From NCBI GenBank assembly GCA_008508345.1, contig QNGE01001028.1, positions 1 through 64,000 on the forward strand: a stretch of 64,000 bases of DNA, read 5' to 3'. This document shows, piece after piece, positions 1 through 12,079 of this stretch (the first letter of the stretch is position 1; the number at the start of each line of letters is the position of its first letter). This DNA comes from Paragonimus westermani. Taxonomy: Eukaryota; Platyhelminthes; Trematoda; Plagiorchiida; Troglotrematidae. The notes under the pieces were generated by a model. The model did not search any database, was not told where the DNA came from, and saw only the letters and a program-made list of their open reading frames with translations. The translations under genes were made by a program, and so were the position numbers.

Positions 1-934
1 AAACCACAAAAGCCAGTCCAGGACCTGCAGGGAACAAAATACTAAAAGGCGTAAGTGACACGGAAGGTTTTAAACCATAGAGATGGTAAATAATCTGGAA
101 AAAAAACATTCTATTGCCCTTTACTAAATACAACTTAGCCACGCACTCACCAGATACAGAAAAAAATGACATACGCATGAATGAAGAGACACATTATGGC
201 CAAAAATAAGGATCACCATCATTAACGTCATCGGTAAAATGAACAAAAGCAGCAACACAGTACAGCGCGACGGTGCAGCACTACAGAACATTTGCAAACA
301 GAACAGTAGGCTCTAGCTCGAGGAAAAGAAAACGGAATAGAGATAAGACGTGAACAATAAGAACAGCATCCCATATGCTCAAACACAAAACACCACAATG
401 CCCAAAATCTCCCAAACAAACTAAACAGCTATGGGTGGCGTCATCAGAAAGACAGCTTCCTTATGGTTCTCATTGTTACACGTCAATAATTGCACTTATT
501 TCACCGACTACTCAAACAAACAACGCCAAAAACCACACAAATCAACTCATTTAATCACTAATCGACCCGGAGTCACCAGCCACTGACTCCGTGAGTCGCG
601 ATGGCTTTAGCCTAGGAATAGAACCCGAACCTACTGTATGTGATTCTGGTAACTGATATCATTTAGCCAAGCCAATTTAACATTTTCTCACCGGAAACCT
701 TGAGCCAGTCGGCCGCAAATTTGAAATAAAGCGCTTGGTGTGCTATCTTATTTACTACCTACCAAGATGACACATTCAAAAATTGGACAAAGGAGCTCGC
801 TTGACACTTACAACAAAATATACAATCCCTATGGTCATTGATTAGCAGCTGGCGCCACTCGATAGAAACAACTGAACATAGATATCGATGGCCGCATACC
901 AGAAGACGGGTCACGCCGTTTATTCAGAGTGGCC
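1..934. other. No gene recognised
   Basis: AT-rich sequence with only short, low-complexity reading frames. If the transporter continues to the left, this is intron. I see no RNA gene or repeat family here. Confidence 0.5.
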
Positions 935-2688
935 AGGATTCACAGTCGTAGATTAGCATTGTCTCCAGAACCGACTCATACATTCAACCCCTACGGTTTG
1001 GGGAGATATCACCCTGTTGTTGGATATTTCTGAGCCAGATACTACCGCCCTAGCTGCGGATATATCAGATTCTATTTCATTTCGTACATACAATCGTTGC
1101 AGATACAGCTTCCTGAATGAACGAACTGGGCAAAATTCGCCATAAATTATTTAGTAAACGGCAAATCTGCGTAGTCACATCCGAAGCACTTCATACTTTC
1201 AGGTTGCAAAGCGCGTTCTGAAATATTCGGTAGAGCACAGAGCAGCAACTGGCGTCGTCTGTGCTGCTTGAAAATTGTCAACTAACAACGTGATTGTTAG
1301 CATAACCAAAATCAGTCAGTCTCTCACCACATAAGTGGTCCATGAAGACAGTCCTCCATTATTCAGTCCATACAAAATTGCACGAAATGGCGGAAGTGGA
1401 TAGTCTGGACGTATGTTGCTCTTGTTGCTGAAACTATTCATCGTTGACCCTAACTTCGGCTGAAGTGTGGGAATAAAGCACCGTCAGCGCATTCCTATAA
1501 TTGTGTCCTACACTCTCGCAGTTCGGTAATTCAGAAGCCCCCAGTCCGATTTTCTGGATCGAAAGCATCTTTACGATCGATACAATCTACGACGACTGAC
1601 GATTCAGACGCTGCTTCACAGTGGAAACTTGGTCAACACACTCACATCCGGAAAGTGACCCTAATGTCGGACTTTTGTCGACGAAGCACACTGAATACTG
1701 GAACTCTAAGTATGACCGGGGTTGATTCGATCCCAGCTCGATTTCTGCAACTGTTATCGAGTGAGCTTGACACAGAGCGATGTTCCCCTCGTCCACATCG
1801 GTTCAAGCAACTAAGCTGGTGTCCCCACTGATGCATCTCCATCTTCTCCGAAATGTGTTGACACGAAGCTATTTCAGCCATGATCAGCAAAATCACTATT
1901 TTCGGGTTTGAACCGTACCGTTGGGTACGACGGTTCGAGTTGCGGTTGGTCTCGACAGTGGTCCATAGAATACAATAACGCCATCATGCTGTGATAGATG
2001 GTTCTAAATCTACCGACCAAGGGATTGCATTACAGAGTTGTGATGACAATCCGGTGAAAGCGGGCAGCCAGCTAAATTGGCGTTTGAAGTGTTCTGTCCA
2101 GTGGTCTGACCCACTGAACCTTTTGTAGCTGACTGTGTGGTAATTTCGCCGGAGGACGGATGCGCTGGATCATCAGTACTGATTAGCTTGAAGAAAAACT
2201 GCTCGTGCTCTTAAATCGAAAGCACTCTCCGTTTTATATTACCCTATTCTGTTAGTCATGCTTCATGATTGGTCATGTCTGAGTTTCCGCAGATACCCTC
2301 CACACTCTCGTTATTTGAACTGTCATGAGGAATATTTCGTCTGACAGCTCTAACAGGCTCACGGAGATCTATCAGAGTGCGGCTGTGGCCATCCTGCTAA
2401 GGGCTATACCTGTCCAGGCCTGGTCGGTAACGATGGACGTGGAGTCAACCATAGTTTATAAACAGCACCAGGTAGACAGTGCGGATGCTGTCAGTTCCAT
2501 GCTTTGACTACTGTCCTGGATTCTAGTCTCTGAAATGCAGCAGACATCAACATTAAACGAGTTTGAGGTTCGTGCGAGCAACGGTCTGCTGATCTATTTG
2601 TCTTATATTGTGAACATTGAAGGCATTCATATTAGTCCGTATCGTAAGTTTAGGCAATGGACTTGGGAGGTCTGAGGCTGGATAGCAA
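935..2688. repeat. 1.75-kb duplicated block, copy 1
   Basis: This block recurs at 29912-31664 with an offset of 28,976 bp. By eye the copies are identical over almost the full length. Differences are confined to the first 16 bases (a 2-base indel and one substitution) and the last few (GGATAGCAA versus GGATGGCAA). Flanking sequences are unrelated and I see no convincing target-site duplication or terminal inverted repeat. Short frames at 1587-1796 (-), 1642-1896 (-) and 2325-2507 (+) are the same in both copies and match no family I know. It is probably a recently moved non-coding mobile element or a segmental duplication. Confidence 0.85.
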
Positions 2689-5600
2689 AAGATGTCACTT
2701 ACTGGAACAGTGTTACGATGGCTAGTTATACCTATTGTGGACCTGCAGTGTAATGACTAGAAATAGGATTCGGGAGGGGGCTGAGAACTAGATGTGACTG
2801 AACATTAGGGGAGGGGTCATCGGTGTCATGCTTCCGTCTACCCACCCTGTCGTACGCAGTTGATACGGCGATTCGGGTTATGCTGCGAGATGGTCGATGC
2901 AGTATGGAATTATTGGCATTGTGAATATTCATGGTTGTACGTGGCTGGGATACTATCAGACAAGCTCATACTTAGAGAGGAGAAAGATAAGGTTGTCAAG
3001 CAAAGCCTTTGCTTCAAAATTCGATACCGCACGGCAACATGTGCGCTGCAATTAGTACCACCCGAAACATAGTGTGAACCTTTTCCTAACCGTCTTTCTG
3101 GAGGACTAGTGGATTGTAGTTCACCAAACCTGTACAGTTTTGTCTGCATAGCACAGGATGAGTGGTTCTGTTGGTCCAATTTGTCTCACTAATTCATCGG
3201 GATGCGAAAACCATTGCATCGCAACAAGGTTCGGTCTAGTTTTTAAGGGTTTTCACATTCATGATCAATTATCTGTTTGTTGTAAAATAGCATTCACCGA
3301 TTGTCACAATTTTATAAGGTTGAAAGCGGGAATTCATCTTAAGAGAATACATGTACCATATGTACTGATGTAATGCTAGGCTGTGCAGAAAATCCAGTAA
3401 ACTATAGCGACGTGGTTACTGTTAAAATTAGAAAAAATAAAAAGGTGCAGCGAGCTCTTGTCCAATAGTTCACTTTGAATGAGTGCGGTTGGCTAGTCCA
3501 ACCAACATTTGACGCAATGGAGTAAGAGTTGTAGTTATCAAAGTTTTCCATGTGACACAGCATGATTTTGAAGTACTAACGCGCGTATGAGGAGTGAGGA
3601 GCAGTGATAGTACTGAATATTTAGTGGAAATTTATCCAGAGCAGCGAACTGCACGCGATCGCGGGTTGGAATGCAGCTGAAGCCAGAAGCTGTCACACTG
3701 AATGCCTCCATGATTGATCAGTTTACGATATGCTCTGTTAATAGTGCAGAATAATGAGCACTGGCAACATTGGGTGCTAATTTTGACTTTTTAAGACAAT
3801 TCAGACGTGGTTGAAATATGAAAAATCGGAGTTTCGGCTGGATTCGGTCAAGCAACAGAATGACCACGCCCAAGTGATGTAAGAGCTCTACCAGCTGAGC
3901 TTAAAAGCCATGCCAGTAGCTCTAAAATTTCACATTTCACCTCAGTCACCCATCCAAAACATCCTTTTATATGGAGTACATCGAATAATCTATAAGATTG
4001 ACTAGTCGAGCAAGATTTCTCAGTCAGTTCACGAAGGAATCTATCAGTACAACTGGCAAGTAGTGTGGCAAACTTGGTAAGTTAGATGAGACCCAAGATA
4101 AATCTTTTTGGCGGTTCAGATCGTCAATCATTTGATATTTGCCAAAGACATGGTGAGATGACCGGGTAATGGAGGTAATTGTCTGAAATTTTCGAGTCCC
4201 TGGTATGACGCAACTGACTAGCTGCTAGAACACGTCGCCTGCGGGTATGTGGTTCATGTCGTTTTTCGATCTTCAAGGTTTGCATCTCTTCCTAATTAAC
4301 AAGCTAACTCTCTGTTAAACGTGCTACGCAAAGCACTCGATCTTGTTTCAACCTAAGCAGTTGTGTTGGTGTAGTCTGTCATTTAGAACAGATTCATTCG
4401 AACAAGTTCCTAAGCACCTTTTTGAGAATACACATTACCTGGACCCACTTGTCAACCATAGATAACTGTAAAAGAACAAGGAAGATATTATGTAGTGTAT
4501 GAATACTCGAGCCTATCCACTCATTCACTGTCTGTTTTTAAGATTTTCTACCCTTAATACGACTGGCCACCAAACACGGAATTTTAAAAATCACATCAAA
4601 TATGACAAAGAAATTGTTCACAAAGCCCAGTAATGCGTTTGCTCGACCAATCTGTCCTACATGTCGTGTCATTGTAGTCAAAAGTATAGGTTCTACTGTG
4701 CGATTGGTCTGAATGTATACAGTTAACCATTTCCGTTAGCCAACTGCCAGACTGAATACAACGGGAGGAGGTTGAATTTAGAATCATGTGTTTGGTGCTG
4801 CCTGTCCTCAAACGTATACCGTTCGATCGGCTTTGTACCCACTTGTGCTTATCGAGTAGGGGTTCAAACCTGCGAACGTTGCGTTGAAAGTAGACGTCTT
4901 TTTCCAATGAAACGCCGCTTGTTGTGAGTTGATTAGTGAAACTGTTGTAAGACTTTGTCCTTGCTCTGTTAAGTGTGGAAGATACAGATCTTTTAGGTCC
5001 GTTTTCATTGAAAGTGTCACAAAAACCTAGCGACTTGTACTTCTTTTAGGTAACCTCTTTCGTCGGATACAATGAGGTGTCGGCTTAGAAATGAACATCG
5101 TGCTCAATGTGAACGGTGTCTTCGTATATGCTGAGTGAAAGCTGGAAATCCGGAACGTTAATTCGCACGTTCGGTCTGATATTCAACAAACGCACAATGT
5201 TTTCATTATCCCACGTAATCTGAATGAGATCTTTTATAGGATTCAAAGTGACATATTAGATATACAACTTTCGACCATAGTCACGTCACAGTATCATCCT
5301 CCGCTGTGCATACTTAACACTTTCCTATCCCGAACAATATTCATTAGATGATTTTCCCTCTGGGGGTTTACGTATACTGTGCCATCCGGGAATCGAGTCT
5401 TTCTTGCCTAGGAAAAACTTTGTGCATGGGAACAATTCAGTTAACAATATGGTATAGAAGATCCTGATGACGTTATTCATTAACTTCTATAGTGTGAAAA
5501 GAAGAAACCAGATTCGTACACACGTGATGCAAAATTTATAATGAGATATGTTGGCACCAGCGGAGACCAGCAGGGGTTCAGTCGATGCATTTACATAAAG

Positions 5601-5796
5601 CTTGCAAAATACAGTGGAGGTGAAAACGTCATGGGGCAGCCCGTAAGATGGGGGCGGCTCGCAAAGCGTGTTATGCATTCGTGTATGAATTAGGGTATAT
5701 AAATACCACGTGGTAGGGACCGTTAGGAGGCGAATGAATTAATGAAGAGCAAACGCATTCTGATGAACAGGGGGTTCAAAACGGCAACTCACTTAC
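2689..5796. other. Putative intron sequence, nothing assigned except one tRNA-like segment
   Basis: Apart from the weak tRNA-like segment near 3838-3908, I recognise no coding exon or repeat. The next transporter exon was expected here or further left. No Tyr-Pro-Glu-Ala coding was seen on the minus strand. Confidence 0.4.
3838..3908 (-). repeat. Weak tRNA-like segment (possible old SINE head)
   Basis: The minus strand reads AAGCTCAGCTGGTAGAGC, a good D-arm and box A (GCTC-loop-GAGC pair), followed about 45 nt later by GACCGAATCC, a poor box B. The anticodon and acceptor stems do not pair convincingly. A degraded tRNA-derived SINE or tRNA pseudogene fits better than a working tRNA. Confidence 0.3.
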
Positions 5797-5921
5797 CTGA
5801 TTTGGCAACTGAGCTGACTGTGGTATTTTTCGTATGGGCCATAAAACCTAAATTGGCGAAAATGACAAAACCTGCATACACAGAAGTGGCACAGTTTATG
5901 CAGGCCACAATGATGGCGTCC
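5797..5921 (-). CDS. SLC6 transporter exon: TM7 and start of extracellular loop 4
   Basis: This 125-nt exon has acceptor TCTTAATAG|G and donor AAATCAG|GTAAGT. Its first base completes the Arg codon left by the TM6 exon, and it ends in phase 1. It encodes RDAIIVACINCATSVYAGFV, then IFANLGFMAHTKNTTVSSVAKSG. NCATSVYAGFVIF is the TM7 signature and the SLC6 pattern would continue with PGLAFxxYPEA. NTT in loop 4 is an N-glycosylation sequon. I looked for the next exon in 1-5796 and did not find the PEA motif, so the gene probably continues beyond the left edge. Confidence 0.94.
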
Positions 5922-8900
5922 CTATTAAGAGAAAAAAGACAGATCGAATGAAAACGGACGTCAAGCCTGGATTGATTAGCATAAATAAAGAGTGTTAGCA
6001 ATAAAACTGCCAATTTTTAGTACCGCTAGGTGCAAATTAGTTTATGTAGAATGCCTAAATCTATTGATCATCCCTCAATAACAGCGTGTATCCTGTTGTT
6101 TAGTCTGAGATGACGTTCGTGTAAAATCACATGCTGTAATATTCATGATGAAATATGACTTGATGTGCAAGTATCTTGCGTAGTTTTTCCGTGAATCAAT
6201 ACACGTACAAAAGCAGTCAACTGCACAGTTTTAATGAGTAGCGAACGAAATCAGTGGTCACTGAAGTTGAACTAAAAACATTTCATCCTTAAAAGCCGGT
6301 TTAGTGGTCTAAATATCATATGAATATAGTCTCAAGGGATTTGAGCCACTGAGTCTCTCCCATGTGTAACACAAGTGAATTTCTTTTGATAACGAAGTAG
6401 GCGATTTTGGCTGTGTTACGTAATGTTAGGTTACAATCAATTTCCTAACTTGTGCTCCGATTAAATGGCGGTATAGGTATACCTCTTACGGAAAATGAAC
6501 CGACCTGGGTACAAACGGTTAAGGTCTCACGCAATGCTTGGGTAGTGGTTCGATTCTGGATGCCGATTAATATTCACAAAACAGTTCAGCTGCACTCCTG
6601 GTGATGGCCTGATTTGACTTCTAAAATTGCTATGTTTTGATAAAAGAGACAGTGGTTGTAGCTTACTTTTAACCAGTTAAGTAGAAGCTATCGAAGTGAA
6701 GACAGAAAAAACGAGAGAAACCAATACAAATCTGGAAAGATGAAAAAGTTGACAACTCTACGTACGTAAGCCAGTCAGCCAGTGTGATCCACTACCATTT
6801 CCGAAATTGTTTCCAACAAGTCATGTGGATGGTCGTGGACTTTCCAGCCTTGCGCAGTGGGATTGTCTGAGCTTTTATAGCCTGTGAGCACGGTACTGAC
6901 CAACCATTCACAGCTCTTATCTAATCATTAGTAGCCGCAGTAAGTATTATACATGAGTCAGTTACTCAGCCGACGAAAGGAATATGCGATCCAGTCAGCG
7001 TAGGCTGTGAACTTTGGTCACCTCCGTCAGTGGTTGAAATTCTGGAGTGATCTCAAAAGTGTACCGAGGATCACCATTTTGTCTACATAACCGAGGCAAA
7101 CAGTACCAAGATCGTGGTCTGAGGAAAGGAGCTTAGGTGAGCTAGTCTATCACAGTGCGAAGATAGTGTAAACAACAAGAAACTGATCCAACTGGTTTCC
7201 GGTTGTCTCAGTCAGATATTTGTTATTTTAGTGTTCATGTTCATTGATATCTTACGTGGCTAGCTGATTAAACTTCTGTGTTCCATGGAACTAAAGATGT
7301 AGAAACTGGTCTATTCTCGGTAGTAGGGATGCTTTGAGCGGAAAATTAACCGATACGTATTGTCTTCTGTGACCTCAGATGTACTTTGCAAGCATAAAGA
7401 AGAAAAAACAGGTCACTGTTTACTGAATTTTAGTCGGAAAGTCTTTGCTGAAGTCAGGATACACCTCACGTAGTGTAATGAACGGAAACTCCAGGAGCGA
7501 ATGTTCACTCCTAACGGTGTAAAACTAATGACATAGCAAACATAAATTTATTCAGCCTACTCAGTGTAGTTCTGCGGTCTCACTTCCAAACTAAATGGGG
7601 ATGAAGAAGAGCCAAACAATGAGAGCGGAATCAAGGTCGAGTTCACGGGTTTCCTGTAATGGGTATAAGATTTTAAGATTACCGTTCAGTGTGCAAGACA
7701 TCCGTCATTGAATTAATGGTAACAGAAAATGACGGACACTCGTATCTTTCTCTCCACATGATCGATATCAGCTCTCCGCACGTAGATAATCTACGACCAG
7801 GAGTGCATTCGCTGTTGAGTACCACAAAACTAGTTATCTCTTCAGACTAACAACAGCTTAAAGCTAACAAGTGAAACACTTGTTTGCATTCTCCTGAATT
7901 TTAATGGGTCTGTCTTGCTTATAAAGCCCGACACAGAGGCGAAGTTGAACGCCATCCATAGACTAGGACAAACAGTCAGCTGCCGATTCAGTAACCTCCA
8001 TTAACACTTGGACTCACGTGTAATTCTTGTGTGGCCTATCATGGAACTGTGCTACTGAAGCGCGGGAACATATTCCAGTCGAGTTCAGGAATACATCTAA
8101 AATGATAAGGTCTTACTAATCCATGTCCTGAAGAGTTTGGTGTAAAAACTACGGAGTTAGCTTTAAAATAACAAAAAATCCCTATGAATCTTACCTTGCC
8201 TTGGCATTATTACCCACGTTGAAGGAACGCCCTACGTGTGACGTATTGATCCAGCGGATGCACCTCACTTTTTTGTTTGGACTGTGCTACTAAGAAAGTT
8301 TATTAAGTAATGTGGTGCAAACTGATATATCTATCAGGCCACAGATAACACGCTTACAGCTTAACAATTCATGAAAATCATCGAGCCTCGACTAAGCACA
8401 CTTGAACACTATGTGTTGCGCGGTTGATAGTTTACAAGTTGAAATTGTTCCATACCAACCGACTCCTTAGTAAGTTGAGAGCATGAGGTTTTATGTTTGA
8501 GACGGAGCGTATTAACTCCGTTTGTTGAGGAACAATAAAATTTTACTAAATGCTGCTAAACACGATTTGTCAAATATTGCCGCCAATTTTTGTTGAGTTT
8601 GTCAAGCCGTTATCCAATTGATCAGCAATTCGTCAGTTGGCCGATTTATTCCACAGACGACCACGTTAAAGTTGGTCGTTTTTGGAATAGATAAGCAGCA
8701 GTCCATTACTTATGCAACCGGACTGGCTGCAAACACGTGAGAAAATTCCGTTTTCGGTCCACGTGACTATGAACAGCGTGACAGGTGTTTGAACTGTCGC
8801 TTCATTAAAAACGTTGCTATTGTAACTGAAATTTGAACGGACGAGAGTTCTTCACTCAACAAAAGGACGCGGATCGGCTATCTTATCTTGAGCAGCACTA

Positions 8901-9419
8901 ACGCGATCAGAAGGACTGACACGCATTGATCACCACTAGGAAAATTTGCTCTTACATTATTCAGTAACAACTGATAAACACAATGTTGTGATGAAAAAAC
9001 AATCGGGGAAGTGGCAAAAGCCAAGGGTATAGCTGAAAGTACTACGGATTAGTACCCATCGTGGAAGATTCGGGAAGTTTCGAGAATGTTTCACGGCAAA
9101 AGTTAGATTTGGTACATTCAGTCCCAGTAAAAGTACGAGGTTAATTAAGGCGTATTTACGGTTGTCTTCAGCAATACCTTAGGGTTACTTAAGATATACT
9201 GACGTTTATGCCATTTTTCTCCTCTAGAAACCAGATTTTTCACTAAAGCGCAGAATTTATTGATCACCCTGTTGTCACTATTAAAACGACTCGGACAACA
9301 GAAATAAACAGCTGGCTGTTGAGAAACTGGCTATATCGTCAGAAAAACACAAGTATCAAACTATTTTTGAAAGATAGACCAGCAGTTCTCATCCCGGAGA
9401 CCCTCGTGGGTGTTGAACC
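5922..9419. other. Transporter intron, mostly unassigned
   Basis: This is part of the 6.2-kb intron between the TM6 and TM7 exons. Only the tRNA-like segment at 6503-6560 stands out. A weak imperfect hairpin lies near 8651-8690 (GACGACCA/TGGTCGT). Confidence 0.45.
6503..6560 (+). repeat. tRNA-like promoter pair (SINE head)
   Basis: A box B-like GGTTCGATTCT at 6547-6557 matches the pol III consensus in 10 of 11 positions. A box A-like segment with GGTTAAGG lies about 30 nt upstream. No cloverleaf can be drawn, so this is probably the head of an old tRNA-derived SINE of a family different from the hammerhead one. Confidence 0.4.
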
Positions 9420-10205
9420 CAAGTATCATAAGCTCTTTATGAGGTAGATACTGTAGCATGCGGTGGTAGCATGCGACACACTGAATTACAAAAACATCCT
9501 AGCAGTTGTAAGATGCTGGGCGAACATTCTTCCTGACAAAAAACATGTTCAGCTGGCCTCTCGTGTCTACCAAAATTANACACTGAGGTTCGAAGTTGAA
9601 TTTCGGAGTTTAAACATAGTATGGCCGGTGGTCCGGATGATCTCGTGCCGACACTCATCAAAGAAAGTGGGAAGACGTTAGCAGATGTCTTGACACAGTG
9701 GTTTCAACCTGTGTGGACGACGGAGACCATCTCTCCTTGCCAAGATCACTCAATAATAGATTCCATATTCATGAAGGGAGTTCGGGGTTCTCGCAAAAAC
9801 AACGAAGGGGTTAGTTTGATGCCAGTAATCACTGGGATTCTGGCATCCCTTACAGTTCGTCGGCTCACTGCGGTTGGAGGGACAAAAACTAGGAAAGAAC
9901 AGGCGGGGTTTTGCCCGGGGCGGGGATGTATAGATCACACTTATTTTTCGTCAAATTCTGGAGCAGCATCATGTATACCGCCGGCCAACAGTCGTCTCAT
10001 TTCTCGACCATAATGGTGCGTTAGATTCTGCGGATCAGTCTACACTTTTGGAGTAGCTCAAACACGTGGGTACACCGACCACGTATGTGAACTTATTGTC
10101 AGCGCTTCACTCGAATAGATCAGTTCAAGTTGGGGTTTACGGCCAACCATCTGACACTTTCAGCGCCGTGGGCGGCGTAATTCAGGGTTTTCCACTCTCA
10201 ACATG

Positions 10206-10500
10206 TTTTACTTTCAAGCTGACCATCACTCACATTTGACCGCAGCCTTCACATTCAGGTAGACTTTTCAGCCAGCCTCTTTCGAAAAGAAGCACTAGAC
10301 TCGAGTTTCGCTCTCATTAGAGCTCGTCAGTAGTGTATATCCTTGCCACGGCCGGNTTAATTCTCACATGTGAATGCTCAACCACTCTCGCTTGTGAGCA
10401 GTGATCAGGTTGCCCGATCGTCTGAATGCGAAGGCTACGATCAAATGTGAGTGATGGTCAACTTGGAAGTAAAACCAAATCCTCGACAACTCATCAGTCC
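10206..10500 (-). mobile_element. Foldback hammerhead SINE inserted in LINE copy A
   Basis: The left end (from about 10211) and right end (to about 10470) are terminal inverted repeats: ACTTTCAAGCTGACCATC and the complement of GATGGTCAACTTGGAAGT. Between them on the minus strand lie the hammerhead motif (10292-10336) and the pol III-head flank. Most of the tRNA region is missing at the single N (10356). The right end carries the extra tail seen at the left end of the other two foldbacks (complement of ACTGATGAG...GGATTTGGTTT). It sits inside the LINE RT motif, with a likely imperfect target duplication, CAACATGTTT on the left and AACCATGTTT on the right. Confidence 0.8.
10292..10336 (-). ncRNA. 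Type I hammerhead ribozyme motif with fully canonical core
   Basis: The 45-nt minus-strand segment folds as a hammerhead. Stem I pairs CACTA with TAGTG (5 bp). Core box 1 is CTGACGA. Stem II is GCTCT-AATG-AGAGC (5 bp). Core box 2 is GAAA. A minimal stem III has an A-U and a C-G pair with a TCGA loop, and the cleavage triplet is GTC. Every conserved core base is present. The very short palindromic stem III (CTCGAG) is the type that works better as a dimer in known animal hammerheads. It lies just 3' of the tRNA-like part of the SINE. Activity has not been shown. Confidence 0.85.
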
Positions 10501-11290
10501 TAACCATGTTTGTTTGATTTCATGATAGACAAATTATTAGAGGGCTGTCTGCAGCACCCACAAGATGCCGGAGTGGACCTCCTACCTGATGGATGACTGG
10601 CTGATCTTGACCATGCTGATGAGAGAGAGTTTTGGCTTGACAATTTTCAAGCAGCACATACAATGTTAAACGCTATTCCGCGTTCCACTTAGTAGTTCGG
10701 AATGCGCGTTTCAGCCTCGAAGCGCAAAGTGGTGCAGCAAGATTGCTGTGATTACGTGAATTTAATGTTAGATGATGAAGTCATGCGGGTTGTTGATCGA
10801 TTTGTCCAATTTGGAAGCCATAGCAGCAGTAATGGCGTAGGTGTAGGGAATGAAATAGAAGTGCACATATTTAGGGATAGGACGGTATTAGTTAATCCGT
10901 AGCAATTTTGGCGACAGTAAGGTATCTGTCACATGCTTAACGGTCGCGTCAGTGAGGGTTGTATTGATTTACGGCTACGAACTTCGGCCGCTCAGGTTAG
11001 ACGATTTGAACCGTCTTCAGGTGTTTGACTGCCGAGGTCTGAGATCAGTCGCTCACATCGGGTGGCATAAACGAGTATGCATCGAAGCATTTAGGAAGAG
11101 TGTATTTGGTTATGAATGTCGAACAAGTTCTTCTGTCCAATGCTTATGTCTACATAGGCTTAGACGATTAGGTCATGTCGTCTGCCACACCGCGCCGGCC
11201 GATTGGCGGCAGGTGCGAGGTGGATAGATGATGACCTGGTGTACAGAAATGAATTCGTTCACCAAGGAGTCGACTAGTGTACCTCGAATG

Positions 11291-12079
11291 GATCCTAATT
11301 ACAAGGGGCAGTGAAAGTCTTAAGGAAGCTGTCTTGCCGATGACGCCATACTTTCACGCATAGCACAGTTTTCTGTTTGTAAGATACAGGCACCTCGATT
11401 TTGAATGTCTGAATGTAGATGTAACCATTTTGAACAATTACGTCTTCTTTCATTCTATTCCGTTTTTTTCCCTGGCAGTGGCTTGTTTTTCTCCTCACTG
11501 TTGTATGGCGGTTGAGCATCACTGAGAACCAGTGATGTGTTGCTTATTTCAATGAGAATGACCAATATGCCCGTGCAATCTTGATTACATCAATTAACAT
11601 ATCACTTCAAGGTGCGCACAAAATGTTCTACTTAAAAGAATAGGCAACTGCTTCAGACGTTATGTACTGCGGCTGTTTGCATGGAGTGCTGCAATTGATT
11701 TTTTTCTTTAGCAGTCGCAATTAAGCAGGTACACATCGTTTGTATGGAATGCTACAACACTTGCATCACTGCTATCCAACCTGTTTACCTGAGTGGACAC
11801 ACTGCAAATCTAGCTATTTTTGTGATGAAGTGCGTACACACACTAAAACAAATTAACGAGGCCTGAAGGCTTTCTGATTTGACGTAAGGTTTACCTACCT
11901 GAGGTGCACTGATGCACAAACCGTTCCTTCGTACACTTCCTAGTGTTCATCCATGGTAAATTTACCATGGTCTTAAAAAACTTCCTAAAGTCTCCATAAA
12001 AGTTCCCACGACTGGGATCGAGCCACCTGCTCTCTTAGAAACAAGCATGCTTACATTTGAGAATAAACGAGATACTTAC
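11291..12079. other. Intron sequence with a perfect 20-bp palindrome and a weak tRNA-like segment
   Basis: No coding signal. A perfect palindrome (CCATGGTAAA then its reverse complement) occupies 11951-11970. Just beside it on the minus strand, GGCTCGATCCC at 12005-12015 resembles a pol III box B, with no clear box A. The two may belong to one old SINE. Confidence 0.4.

Larger units (their letters stand above)
9420..11290 (+). mobile_element. Decayed RTE-like LINE, copy A, interrupted by a foldback SINE
   Basis: The plus strand carries reverse transcriptase text in family order but in shifting frames. AGGPDDLVPTLIKESG is near 9625-9670 and EQAGFCPGRGCIDH near 9898-9942. VIQGFPLST is near 10175-10205 and CLFDFMIDKLLEG near 10507-10545. 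DLDHADE stands in place of the YADD catalytic box near 10605-10625. FGMRVSASKRKVVQQD is near 10697-10745, and RLQVFDCRGLRSVAHIGW with LHRLRRLGHV lie in 10952-11185. These match the RT and C-terminal part of flatworm endonuclease-RT elements. A foldback SINE at about 10206-10500 splits the GCPLSP-type motif, so it inserted after the LINE. Frameshifts, stops and the broken catalytic box make it dead. Confidence 0.88.

Noticed and set aside
3838..3908. Functional tRNA gene
   Set aside because: The D-arm is good, but the acceptor and anticodon stems do not pair and box B is poor.
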